From contig JBHGBF010000287.1 of assembly GCA_041946865.1 (NCBI GenBank), positions 1 to 14,139 of the forward strand: 14,139 bases of DNA, written 5' to 3'. This document shows, in pieces, positions 7,328 to 13,997 of the stretch. The stretch comes from RPQK01 sp041946865 (GTDB taxonomy: Bacteria > Acidobacteriota > UBA6911 > RPQK01). How positions within the stretch are numbered: the stretch's first letter is position 1; every line of letters begins with the position of its first letter. The notes below the pieces were generated by a model. That model saw nothing but the letters and a program-made list of their open reading frames with translations, was not told where the DNA came from and made no database searches. Both the position numbers and the translations under genes were made by a program.

Positions 7328-7714
7328 TCACTTAATCTTCTCGACGATCATGGTTACTTCTTTCACATCGCCTTTCATCTTGTAGTAGACGTGAACGTAC
7401 GCCCCCGGCTGGAAGTCGCTGCCTTTGATCGAAGCATCGGTGAGCACAAAAGCTTCTTCGCGCTTCTTGTCGCTTTCAATCACCACGCGCTCGGTCGTGA
7501 TGCTTTTCACTGTTCCGTAAACGTCAAAAGTCCTCTCTTCTATGGGCTTTGGCTTTGTCCAAAGTCTCCAAAAACAGCCGGTCTGACCAACGAGAGCAAG
7601 CGACAGGGCTACCAGGATCAATCGATAAGCACGATTCATCCGAGTGATTGAGGGGCGACTGTTACGAGCGCGGGCGCTGGCGACAGCGGGGATCAATCGA
7701 TAAGCACGATTCAT
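7328..7714 (-). CDS. Small lipoprotein-like protein with duplicated N-terminal start region
   Basis: I do not recognise the family. There are two in-frame copies of MNRAYRLI, one starting at 7714 and one at 7639, because of a 75-base duplication. From the inner start the protein is 103 residues with a hydrophobic signal and Cys at 22 (LALVGQTGC). That resembles a lipobox but has Q at the -3 position, so lipidation is uncertain. The mature part (DVYGTVKSITTERVVIES...FQPGAYVHVYYKM) reads as a small OB-like beta barrel, similar in pattern to DUF5666-type domains. TTGAGG-18-TACAAT sits exactly 7 bases before the outer ATG, favouring initiation at 7714 and a 128-residue product with an unusually long N-region before the signal. 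The inner copy has CTCAAT at the matching place, a poor -10. No Shine-Dalgarno precedes either start. Confidence 0.75.
   Translation of the reverse strand: MNRAYRLIPAVASARARNSRPSITRMNRAYRLILVALSLALVGQTGCFWRLWTKPKPIEERTFDVYGTVKSITTERVVIESDKKREEAFVLTDASIKGSDFQPGAYVHVYYKMKGDVKEVTMIVEKIK
7615..7650. repeat. 36-bp direct repeat, inner copy
   Basis: Identical over 36 bases to 7690-7725, offset by 75 bases (25 codons). It covers the start codon at 7639, the first codons of the lipoprotein-like gene and about 12 bases upstream. The flanking context of this copy lacks the TACAAT box found next to the outer copy. Confidence 0.9.
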
Positions 7715-7725
7715 CCGAGTGATTG
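7690..7725. repeat. 36-bp direct repeat, outer copy
   Basis: Second member of the pair with 7615-7650, separated by 39 unique bases. It carries the outer ATG (7714) and the ATTG part of the minus-strand TACAAT element, which continues to 7727. Because the offset is a multiple of three, the reading frame stays open through both copies. Confidence 0.9.
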
Positions 7726-7751
7726 TATCCGCTGAATCCTCACAACCTCAA
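7722..7751 (-). promoter_or_regulatory. Promoter of the lipoprotein-like gene, leaderless arrangement
   Basis: On the minus strand TTGAGG (plus 7746-7751), an 18-base spacer and TACAAT (plus 7722-7727, 5 of 6 to consensus) are followed by exactly 7 bases and the ATG at 7714. The start of transcription would coincide with the A of ATG. Confidence 0.5.
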
Positions 7752-7769
7752 CTTCGTTTTCCAGTTGGT

Positions 7770-7828
7770 GGTAACCGCTCAGTTTTCTGCGAGCGAAGCG
7801 GCAGGCGCCTTTGGAGTTCATCATGCCC
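7770..7828. repeat. Dispersed repeat, copy B (59 bp), at the truncated end of the ArsC-like remnant
   Basis: Matches copy A (4153-4206) base for base except for a 5-base insertion (GAAGC) and a few substitutions, and lies in the same orientation. The stop codon of the minus-strand ArsC-like frame (7821-7823) falls inside it, so the repeat boundary coincides with the point where homology to the phosphatase fold ends. Confidence 0.85.
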
Positions 7829-8078
7829 GGTTCGAAATGGCTGCGATGTAGTCGAAATCGTCCAGGTTCAATGAGCTGAGAGACTGGGGATGATCCTCGG
7901 AGATGTCGACAGCCGCCTCGTTCATCGCCCAGATGATGTAGGCGCTGGGGGGCTTGGGGTTAGGGCAGGCGCTCTCGACTTCGATCGCCTGTCCGGCATA
8001 GTAACGGGCAAAACCTTTCGCGATAAGGCTGCGGGCGCCGGTCACCGGGCTGATGAACAGAATTTTCGGCTTCGCCAT
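7821..8078 (-). pseudogene. Truncated ArsC/low-molecular-weight phosphotyrosine phosphatase-like remnant
   Basis: 85 residues that follow the N-terminal two thirds of thioredoxin-type arsenate reductases (about 135-140 aa): KPKILFISPVTGARSLIAKGF aligns with the P-loop region, ESACPNPKPPSAY with the SAG...LNPxAV segment, and VDISEDHPQSL with the GIDIS motif. The CX5R catalytic loop is SPVTGAR here, so the nucleophilic Cys is Ser. The frame then stops inside dispersed repeat B, before the region that holds the resolving Cys residues. Loss of both ends of the redox chemistry argues for an inactive remnant. It could instead be a short diverged phosphatase-fold protein that still binds something. 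A -10-like element sits 6 bases before the ATG, so it may still be transcribed. Confidence 0.7.
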
Positions 8079-8084
8079 GGGGAA

Positions 8085-8090
8085 AGCATA
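8085..8090 (-). promoter_or_regulatory. Extended -10-like element before the ArsC-like remnant
   Basis: TGTTATGCT on the minus strand holds TATGCT (4 of 6 to consensus) preceded by TG one base away, followed by only 6 bases (TTCCCC) and the ATG at 8078. It resembles the element at 5685 (TGTTATAAA...CCCCC-ATG). No clear -35 is visible. Confidence 0.4.
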
Positions 8091-8194
8091 ACAAAGCAGC
8101 GCAAAGCTTCACAGAGCACTGCACCTGAACGTTCAAGGAGTCTTTCAGTAGTTCGCTTTCGCTTTGCGGCTCGGTATTTCACGCCTGCCTCCTT

Positions 8195-8200
8195 TACAAT
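8195..8200 (+). promoter_or_regulatory. -10-like TACAAT before the CBM9-like gene
   Basis: TACAAT (5 of 6) is followed by 7 bases (AGGAGCC) and the ATG at 8208, the same spacing as at 7722. AGGAG in the gap is only 2 bases from the ATG, too close for a normal Shine-Dalgarno. No convincing -35 was found. Confidence 0.45.
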
Positions 8201-8207
8201 AGGAGCC

Positions 8208-8921
8208 ATGGTTCGGAACAGAACTGCTTTCCTGATTCTTCTTGTCACATCCTATTTGTCGTTTCTCGAGGTCGCTGCCCAGGCCGTCTGGCAAATACCC
8301 AAGAAGCCGGCGGCAATTCAGGTCGACGGGTTCCTTCAGGAATGGGACGCGGTGGCGGGAATCACGCTTCAGTCCGGGGCGCCCGACGTTCGATCCGATT
8401 CGGTGACCCAGGCCGATGACGTGAGCGTCGTCGCCAAGGCCGCTTGGGACGAGGACAATCTCTGGATTGCGCTCGAATGGAAGGACAACACCTGGGATGT
8501 GGAGCAGGTTCTCCGCCAGCAGGCGGTCTGGGTGACGCCTCAGCAGCAGAGGCGGGAACGCATGCTGTTCTACGACTACCTGAAGGTCCAGATGATCGAC
8601 CCCGAGTTTGACTACCTGCTCTGGCTGTCTCCCCGCATCGAGAACCGTGGACCATTCTACTGGAGCCGGTTGCTCAGCGGGGCGAAGCGGATGGAAAGGG
8701 CCACTTCTCCTCCCGCGATCAGTGCGCGACAACGGGGCGGCGCGGCTACCGTTGAAATCCTGTTGCCGTGGCGGGAGCTGCACATCAAGCCCAAAGCGGG
8801 CAAGAGTCTGCCGCTCAGCCTCGTCATCGCCGACAGCGACCTCCCCGGGAAACCTTTGGAGCTGAAACTCTCACAGCTGAAAAGCCTCGTCTGGGACGGA
8901 GCGATCCGGCTGGTGGAGTGA
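8208..8921 (+). CDS. Secreted protein with CBM9/DOMON-like beta-sandwich domain
   Basis: 237 residues starting with a Sec signal peptide (hydrophobic core FLILLVTSYLSFL, likely cut near VAAQA at about 25). The rest matches the pattern of family 9 carbohydrate-binding domains: IQVDGFLQEWDAV near 37-49, then ADDVSVVAKAAWDEDNLWIALEWKDNTW, a later FYDYLKVQMID, and a final VEILLPWREL strand. Domains of this type bind sugars or, in related families, haem. No catalytic domain is attached, so it is probably a binding or accessory protein in the periplasm or on the surface. ATG 8208 is chosen because it begins the signal peptide; the same frame is open further upstream but without protein character. 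It is followed 37 bases later by another secreted-protein gene, so the two may be an operon. Confidence 0.8.
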   Translation: MVRNRTAFLILLVTSYLSFLEVAAQAVWQIPKKPAAIQVDGFLQEWDAVAGITLQSGAPDVRSDSVTQADDVSVVAKAAWDEDNLWIALEWKDNTWDVEQVLRQQAVWVTPQQQRRERMLFYDYLKVQMIDPEFDYLLWLSPRIENRGPFYWSRLLSGAKRMERATSPPAISARQRGGAATVEILLPWRELHIKPKAGKSLPLSLVIADSDLPGKPLELKLSQLKSLVWDGAIRLVE

Positions 8922-8958
8922 TAACTTTAGTCTGGCCCACGCATCTATAGGAAAAGTC

Positions 8959-9558
8959 ATGCCTGTCTCTACTGGCCGACTTGCTTTGATCACCGTTGCC
9001 GCTTTGGCGCTTGGCCAGGTTCCCAGTCCGCAACCGGCCGGGCCTCCCGATCCTGCGGCAGAGAGAGTCGAGAGAATGCTTGCCGAGCTCGAAGCCCGCG
9101 AAAACTCGCAAGACCGGGAGAAACGGACGTACATCCTCGCCGAATCGGACTTGAACGCCTATCTGGCCGCCAAGATCCAGGAAAGGCCGCGAAAAGATGT
9201 GGAGAGCCTGAGAATCCAGATGAAAGAGGCCGTCTTCACAACCTTCCTCAAGGTAGACTTCGACCAGGTCGAGATTAAAGGCGATTCGATGACTGTGGGT
9301 CTCCTCAAGGCATTGCTGCGTGGGAAACAGACGATCGAATTCGACGGCCGCCTGCAGACCGAGAACGGGAAGGGGACCTACGCGGTCGAACGGGCGACAC
9401 TCAATGGCTTGCCGTTGCCCCCGAGCCTGGTCAATTCAATCCTGAGCGCTGTTGGCCGCAGGCAGGACCCGCCTTTTGACCCCATGGAGCCGTTTGAGCT
9501 CCCTTACGGGATCAAGAGGGTAAAAGTGGAACCCGGCAAAGCCAGATTGGAAACGTAA
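8959..9558 (+). CDS. Secreted protein of unknown function (199 aa)
   Basis: I do not recognise a named family with certainty. The protein starts with a short hydrophobic signal (LALITVAALALG) followed by a Pro-rich linker and a charged helix (AAERVERMLAELEARE). The main part has repeated beta-type segments: ILAESDLNAYLA, FTTFLKVDFDQVEIKGDSM, a basic loop LLRGKQ, FDGRLQTENGKGTYAVE, and GLPLPPSLVNSIL near the end. The order 'ELNayL ... LPxxLv ... LPygI' recalls LmeA/DUF2993 or DUF2140-like lipid-binding folds; this is a weak pattern-level comparison. AGGA at 8949-8952 lies 6 bases before the ATG, a good Shine-Dalgarno. It is probably expressed with the CBM9-like gene just upstream. Confidence 0.75.
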   Translation: MPVSTGRLALITVAALALGQVPSPQPAGPPDPAAERVERMLAELEARENSQDREKRTYILAESDLNAYLAAKIQERPRKDVESLRIQMKEAVFTTFLKVDFDQVEIKGDSMTVGLLKALLRGKQTIEFDGRLQTENGKGTYAVERATLNGLPLPPSLVNSILSAVGRRQDPPFDPMEPFELPYGIKRVKVEPGKARLET

Positions 9559-9652
9559 GCCCCCAGGGGCGCGCACGCATCCAGCCTGCTCGGGCGCCAG
9601 CCCAACCGCTTGTCCTGCGCGCAAGCAGCCGGGATGCCACGCTCTCAGGCAG
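9559..9652. other. Convergent intergenic spacer
   Basis: 94 bases between two genes that end toward each other. It holds a tight GCCCC/GGGGC palindrome at 9559-9570 and a 7-bp inverted repeat, GCGCGCA (9569-9575) with TGCGCGC (9616-9622). No T run follows either, so I cannot call a terminator, although a bidirectional one would be expected here. Confidence 0.35.
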
Positions 9653-10402
9653 TCAGTTCACCGGCACCACATAGAACTTATCTAACATTTCTCCTTCGAC
9701 CCAGTCGACCGAGTATCCGACCTGTGGCAGCACCGGGAAGATCTCGGACAAGTCGACGTAGAGAAAGAAGCCTTGGTTGAATCGAAGATGTGCCTGGACC
9801 CGGCGAAAGGGCAGGGATTGGGCGATACTTCGGTCAAGACCTGAAAAGCAGCGCAGCGTCTTGCGTAACCCCTCCTCGGTGTTCGAGACGAGGAGAAACC
9901 CGGGCATCCTGGCCCTGAAGAGCGATCTTCCGCCCGTCTTTTTGTAGTACGCCTTGATCGGTCCCTCCTCCGCGACGAGGGCCTCGGAGCCACCCAGGAG
10001 TTTGATGGCCAGCAGCTCGGCCCTCAGCTCGACCAGTTCCGCATGGAAGGGTTTAGGTACCAGCACCAGGGTGAACTGCGGCTTCCAGGCGCCTTTCGTC
10101 TGACTGACACTATGGACCAGGATCCAGGCCATCTCGAGATCTGTCTGAAGAAGACTTTCAATCTCCCCGCGGACGTCCGACGGTATGCGCCGTCGCAAGG
10201 CCTCGACGTCGATGTCGATCCATTGCCTGAGCCTCGCGTCCTCGAGAAAGTCGAGACTCGGGGGTGGCTCGCGGATGACCAGCAGCGCCAGAACGTCACT
10301 TGGCACCAGCCGTTCAAAACGGTATCCTGAGCTTGGCAGCGAACGTAAGAGAAGGCTGACGCTGAGGACCAGCATTCCCGTAAAGGCAAGTGCGACGCGC
10401 AT
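9653..10402 (-). CDS. Membrane-anchored or secreted protein, DUF3352-like pattern
   Basis: I do not recognise a firm family. 249 residues from the ATG at 10402, beginning with an uncleaved-looking hydrophobic segment (MRVALAFTGMLVLSVSLLLRSL) and continuing with a likely periplasmic domain. Later segments (MAWILVHSVS, FTLVLVPKPFHAELVEL, PGFLLVSNTEEGLRKTL, FFLYVDLSEIFPVL) resemble DUF3352 proteins, which alternate short strands with 'LVSN.EE.L' turns; that resemblance is modest. The ATG at 10423 would add seven residues and cannot be excluded; neither start has a good Shine-Dalgarno. The frame is open much further upstream but would run across the TPR gene on the other strand, so a start inside the divergent gap is much more likely. 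Confidence 0.7.
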   Translation of the reverse strand: MRVALAFTGMLVLSVSLLLRSLPSSGYRFERLVPSDVLALLVIREPPPSLDFLEDARLRQWIDIDVEALRRRIPSDVRGEIESLLQTDLEMAWILVHSVSQTKGAWKPQFTLVLVPKPFHAELVELRAELLAIKLLGGSEALVAEEGPIKAYYKKTGGRSLFRARMPGFLLVSNTEEGLRKTLRCFSGLDRSIAQSLPFRRVQAHLRFNQGFFLYVDLSEIFPVLPQVGYSVDWVEGEMLDKFYVVPVN

Positions 10403-10456
10403 TAAGTACCAGTATGCTACCATACGTTCTTCTGTCGGACAGGTGGGAAAAGCCGT

Positions 10457-11581
10457 ATGGACGTGAAGGTGCTTGAGAGCAGGCTTAAATCGATCCAGGA
10501 CGTCCAGGAGCGGCTCGATCTGCTGGACGCTCTGGCTGATCACTACTACGACGAAGACGATTACCAGAAGGCGCTGAAGTTTTACAATGAAGCCCGGGGA
10601 CTGGCCGCCCCAGGGAACGCCAAGGCCTATTACACCGCCCAGTTCGGTATCTGCCACTACCTCCTTCACAACGACCGCGAAGCCCGGGAGGCCCTGCTGG
10701 CCGCGCAGGCGATGTCCAATCCGACGGGGCCCGACTTTTCGCCGGAGATCCATGGTCTGCTTCATTACTTCCTGGGTTCCCTGTTGGAGTACGAGGGGAA
10801 AAACGAGGGCTCCCTGGAAGCCCGGCTGGAAGCGCTCAAGTATTTCGAGCATCTGCATCCGGAGGCACAATGGATGCTCCTGGCCGGCCTCAGTCGCAAC
10901 TACGAGGAATTCGGAGACAACCGAAAAGCCATTGAATACAGTACTCAGGCGATTTCGTTGATCAGCGAGCAGGACCCCGAACTGGCTTACCTGTACGAGA
11001 GCCTGGGCCATAACCACTACGAAATGGAGGAGTTCGACAAGGCCCTGGCTTATTTCTCACGGGTCTTGGAAGTCGACCCCGAATTCGAGCGTAAAGACGA
11101 CATTTACTTCGCGATCGGCCTCTGCTACCAGCGCCTGACCGATTACAAGACCGCCATGGAGTGCTACACCAAGCTTCTCGAAGCCAAGAAGCTGGTTCGA
11201 AGACCCCAGGAATCCCTGGCCTGGTTGTACGGGGAGATTGCCTATTGCCATTATCAGCTCAGCGAGCACGAAGACACGCTGAAGGCCATCGAAGAGGCCT
11301 TGCGGGAAACGATCGAGAAAAAAGAAGAGCTGGCCGAACTGCGCAGTTTCCTGACAGACAGCTATCAGGCCCTGGGCCGGTACCAGGACGCGGTCCGCGA
11401 GGGCGAGAAGACCCTGAAGATCAGCCGCCAGTTTCCGTCCCTGGACTTGATGCTTCCCAACCTGGCCCTCAGTTACTACCACCTGGGGAATATCGAGCAG
11501 TTCAAGTTCTACCGGAACTGGTGCAACCGTGATTTCCCTGACCGTAGCTGGACCAGGCAGCTGAACAAGCTGAAGGCGTGA
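10457..11581 (+). CDS. Cytoplasmic tetratricopeptide-repeat protein
   Basis: 374 residues made almost wholly of TPR helix pairs, with repeats at roughly 21-50, 57-85, 97-130, 137-170, 177-209, 213-245, 253-286 and 294-324. Clear examples are DYQKALKFYNEARGL, NRKAIEYSTQAISL, EFDKALAYFSRVLEVDP and DYKTAMECYTKLLEA. There is no signal peptide or membrane segment, so it is probably a cytoplasmic scaffold that binds other proteins; the partner is unknown. It is divergent from the membrane-anchored gene at 9653-10402 across a gap of 54 bases, so the two may share control. A weak purine-rich GGTGGGAAAAG precedes the ATG. Confidence 0.85.
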   Translation: MDVKVLESRLKSIQDVQERLDLLDALADHYYDEDDYQKALKFYNEARGLAAPGNAKAYYTAQFGICHYLLHNDREAREALLAAQAMSNPTGPDFSPEIHGLLHYFLGSLLEYEGKNEGSLEARLEALKYFEHLHPEAQWMLLAGLSRNYEEFGDNRKAIEYSTQAISLISEQDPELAYLYESLGHNHYEMEEFDKALAYFSRVLEVDPEFERKDDIYFAIGLCYQRLTDYKTAMECYTKLLEAKKLVRRPQESLAWLYGEIAYCHYQLSEHEDTLKAIEEALRETIEKKEELAELRSFLTDSYQALGRYQDAVREGEKTLKISRQFPSLDLMLPNLALSYYHLGNIEQFKFYRNWCNRDFPDRSWTRQLNKLKA

Positions 11582-11679
11582 ATGTCCTGTCACCGGCGCC
11601 AGCCAGTCTCCCGATCGCGAACGCGGGACAGGCAGGATGCCGCCTTTTGACCACTCTTTCACCCGTCAGGCCGCTCGGT

Positions 11680-11685
11680 TAACAT
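11680..11685 (+). promoter_or_regulatory. Weak -10-like element before the tRNA nucleotidyltransferase
   Basis: TAACAT (4 of 6) lies 6 bases before GTG 11692 and 9 bases before GTG 11695, with no Shine-Dalgarno in between. It fits the short-spaced pattern seen at other genes here, but the match is poor on its own. Confidence 0.3.
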
Positions 11686-11691
11686 TTTCCT

Positions 11692-13044
11692 GTGGTGACT
11701 CAACGACTTGGCCCGGATGCGCTCAGGGCGGTCCCCGAAAAGCTGATCAATGGCGGGCTGACTATCGTCAAAACTCTGTCTGCGGCGAGGCATCAGGCGC
11801 TTTTCGCCGGAGGAGTGGTACGTGATCTGGTCCTGAAACGCCCGATCTCGGATATAGATGTCGCCACCTCGGCTCTCCCGCACGAAGTCGAGGCCCTCTT
11901 CAGCCACACGGTCGCCGTCGGGAAGCAGTTCGGCGTGATGATCGTCATTCTCGATGATATCCACTACGAGGTTGCCACGTTTCGGGCGGAGGCCGGATAC
12001 TTGGATAGCCGCCACCCCAGCTCGGTTCGTTTTACGGGGGCTGAAGAAGATGCCGGACGAAGGGACTTCACCGTAAACGCGCTTTTTCTCGATCCCCTGA
12101 CCCGAAAGATCATCGATTACGCCGGTGGGCTTGAAGATCTGAAGCGACGCCTGATTCGAACCGTCGGAGACCCGGCCGCGCGGCTGGAAGAGGACAAGCT
12201 GCGCATCCTGCGGGCCGTACGTTTCGCCTGCCAGCTGGGTTTTGACATCGACTCCGGCACGTGGGCGGAGGTGAAGCGCCGGGCGGGCGAGCTTCTCCGA
12301 GTAAGCTGGGAAAGGATCCGGGACGAGCTGATCAAGATCTTGACCGGGCCCGCGCCGGCCAGGGGACTCGATCTGCTCTCCGATTCCGGAATCCTCGACG
12401 TGATCCTCCCGGAAGTCGCAGCCATGCGCGGCGTCCCTCAGCCCCCGGAGTTCCACCCGGAAGGGGACGTGTTCGTGCATACGCGACTGATGTTCGAGAC
12501 CGCCGGTCAGGTGGCCGATCCCATCCTGGCGCTGGCGATCCTGCTTCACGATGTCGGTAAGCCGCCGACACTGACGGTGCGGGACCGGATCCGTTTCGAC
12601 GGGCACGACCAGAAAGGGGCTGAGCTCGCGGAAGCCATCGGCCGCCGTCTACGGCTTCCGGGCGAGCAGATCGAAGAGGTGACGGAACTCGTGCGCGAGC
12701 ACCTGCGGTTTATCCCCGTGCAGGAGATGCGGGAGAGCACGCTGAAGCGGTTCCTGCGCAAAGAGAACGTCGAGAAACACCTCGAGCTCCACCGGCTCGA
12801 CTGCCTGGCGAGCCATGGGGATCTCACGAGCTACGACTTCTGCCGGGCGAAGCTTGCCGAATTCAGCAAGGAAGCGATGCGCCCGGCGCCGCTGCTTAAC
12901 GGTTACGACCTGATTGCCCTGGGACTGGCGCCCGGGCCGCTTTTTTCCGAAATCCTTGCAAAGCTTGAGGATCTGCAACTGGAAGGGAAGATCCTGAGCC
13001 GGGATCAGGCGCTCGAATGGGTCAGAAATCACTTCCTTTCCTGA
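11692..13044 (+). CDS. cca: CCA tRNA nucleotidyltransferase / poly(A) polymerase family, with HD domain
   Basis: Class II nucleotidyltransferase that adds or repairs the 3' CCA of tRNA; some members instead add only CC or A, or are poly(A) polymerases. The head carries GGVVRDLVLKRPISDIDVAT with the metal-binding DID at 54-56. The neck has GRRDFTVNAL (122-131), the region that with EDKLRILRAVRF binds the base and ribose. A C-terminal HD phosphohydrolase domain has ILLHDVGK (HD at 286-287) and FDGHDQKG, so 2',3'-cyclic phosphodiesterase or phosphatase activity, as in the E. coli Cca, is possible. The sequence alone does not settle CCA-adding versus poly(A) activity. Translation starts at GTG 11692 or the adjacent GTG 11695. 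Length (450 aa) is normal. The TPR gene upstream ends 110 bases away. Confidence 0.88.
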   Translation: MVTQRLGPDALRAVPEKLINGGLTIVKTLSAARHQALFAGGVVRDLVLKRPISDIDVATSALPHEVEALFSHTVAVGKQFGVMIVILDDIHYEVATFRAEAGYLDSRHPSSVRFTGAEEDAGRRDFTVNALFLDPLTRKIIDYAGGLEDLKRRLIRTVGDPAARLEEDKLRILRAVRFACQLGFDIDSGTWAEVKRRAGELLRVSWERIRDELIKILTGPAPARGLDLLSDSGILDVILPEVAAMRGVPQPPEFHPEGDVFVHTRLMFETAGQVADPILALAILLHDVGKPPTLTVRDRIRFDGHDQKGAELAEAIGRRLRLPGEQIEEVTELVREHLRFIPVQEMRESTLKRFLRKENVEKHLELHRLDCLASHGDLTSYDFCRAKLAEFSKEAMRPAPLLNGYDLIALGLAPGPLFSEILAKLEDLQLEGKILSRDQALEWVRNHFLS

Positions 13045-13103
13045 TCTTCGGCAGGGGTTGCATATAGTTTCATGCTTACCCCCTTTTGCTGGCTCGTGGT
13101 TAG

Positions 13104-13112
13104 TGATATAAG
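13104..13112 (+). promoter_or_regulatory. Extended -10 promoter of the FGE-like lipoprotein gene, near-leaderless
   Basis: TGATATAAG holds TATAAG (5 of 6) with TG one base upstream, the extended -10 form. Nine bases (AAAACTCCT) separate it from the ATG at 13122, with no Shine-Dalgarno. A TTTTGC at 13084-13089 lies 17 bases upstream but is a poor -35, which the extended -10 can compensate for. Confidence 0.55.
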
Positions 13113-13121
13113 AAAACTCCT

Positions 13122-13997
13122 ATGAAGCAGAGACTATTTTGGGTGTTTCTCTTACTTACAGTCATGGTACCGGCAGGCTGTTCCAAGACCGAAGAGCAGC
13201 CCGCCGCAGAGCAGCAGGCGGTAGTCGAGGAAGGGCCGGCCAAGCCAAAAGTCGGTGACATGATCCTGATTCCGGCGGGTGAGTTCATCATGGGGAACGA
13301 CAAGGACAAGTTCGCGTCCCCTCAGCATAAAGACACTCTTCCTGCTTACTACATCGACGCTTACGAGGTCACTTTCGGTCAGTGGATCGAGTTTGTGACG
13401 AAGAGCGGCCATAACGAGGAGAGCGACTGGCGTTCGTTTTACACAGTCGGCAAGGAAAACTTCCCAGTCGCGAACATAACCCTGGACGACGCCAAGGCTT
13501 ATGCGAAATGGGCCGGCAAGAGAATCCCGACCGAAGAGGAATGGGAAAAAGCGGCCCGCGGTACGGAGGGCTTCCTCTACCCCTGGGGGAATACCTGGGA
13601 TCCCACCAAGTCGAACTGCGGTGAGTACGGCATGCGGAATACCGTGGAGGTGGGCCAGATGGAGCTGGACAAGAGCCCGTTCGGTGTGTACGACATGATG
13701 GGCAACGTCCAGGAATGGACGGCTGACGAGTTGAAGCCGTATAAGGGCAACAAGTACGCCGATGACGAAAGCTTCAAACGCGGCTATCGCGTGGTGCGCG
13801 GCGGCTCGTTTGTCATGTATCCCAGCAAGGGCGGCGGGATGTTCACTTACACCCGGAGCGGCTATTTCCCGAAGGCACAATACGGCTTGGGGTTCCGTTG
13901 CGTCAAGGACGCCGAACCTCCCAAGACCACTTCGAATCCGGAGCCGAAGTTACTTGCCCTGCTGTTCCCGAAGCTCACCGAGCTGCAGGCGAGATAA
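13122..13997 (+). CDS. Lipoprotein with formylglycine-generating-enzyme-like (SUMF1) domain lacking the catalytic cysteines
   Basis: 291 residues. A signal peptide ends at the Cys of VPAGC (Cys20), a likely lipid attachment site, followed by a Glu/Ala-rich linker. The FGE-sulfatase fold runs from about 45 to 262: DMILIPAGEFIMGN, YYIDAYEVTFGQWIEFV, PVANITLDDAKAYAKWAGKRIPTEEEWEKAARG, YPWGNTWD, GVYDMMGNVQEWTADE, YRVVRGGSFV and LGFRC. In true FGE the GGSW segment is followed by two catalytic Cys five residues apart; the matching positions here are Met232 and Gly237, so sulfatase activation is unlikely. Many bacterial SUMF1-domain proteins are non-enzymatic or have other roles, and this is probably a structural or binding lipoprotein. 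No sulfatase gene lies in the window. The gene appears to stand alone. Confidence 0.88.
   Translation: MKQRLFWVFLLLTVMVPAGCSKTEEQPAAEQQAVVEEGPAKPKVGDMILIPAGEFIMGNDKDKFASPQHKDTLPAYYIDAYEVTFGQWIEFVTKSGHNEESDWRSFYTVGKENFPVANITLDDAKAYAKWAGKRIPTEEEWEKAARGTEGFLYPWGNTWDPTKSNCGEYGMRNTVEVGQMELDKSPFGVYDMMGNVQEWTADELKPYKGNKYADDESFKRGYRVVRGGSFVMYPSKGGGMFTYTRSGYFPKAQYGLGFRCVKDAEPPKTTSNPEPKLLALLFPKLTELQAR

Noticed and set aside
4153..7828. Repeats A and B as the two ends of one transposon
   Set aside because: They are in direct, not inverted, orientation, and the genes between them (DUF2271-like operon, thiI) are housekeeping-like with no transposase.
10424..11017. Minus-strand frame extending the 9653 gene across the TPR gene
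   Set aside because: The extension lies antisense to a clear TPR coding region and lacks protein character; a hydrophobic anchor begins at 10402.
11585..11635. CCTGTC/GACAGG and TCCCG/CGGGA inverted repeats after the TPR gene as a terminator
   Set aside because: Stems are short, loops long, and there is no T run.
11659..12606. Long minus-strand frame across the tRNA nucleotidyltransferase
   Set aside because: No recognisable motifs, and the plus-strand enzyme carries all family signatures.
13152..13880. 242-codon minus-strand frame inside the FGE-like gene
   Set aside because: Shadow of a well-supported lipoprotein gene.
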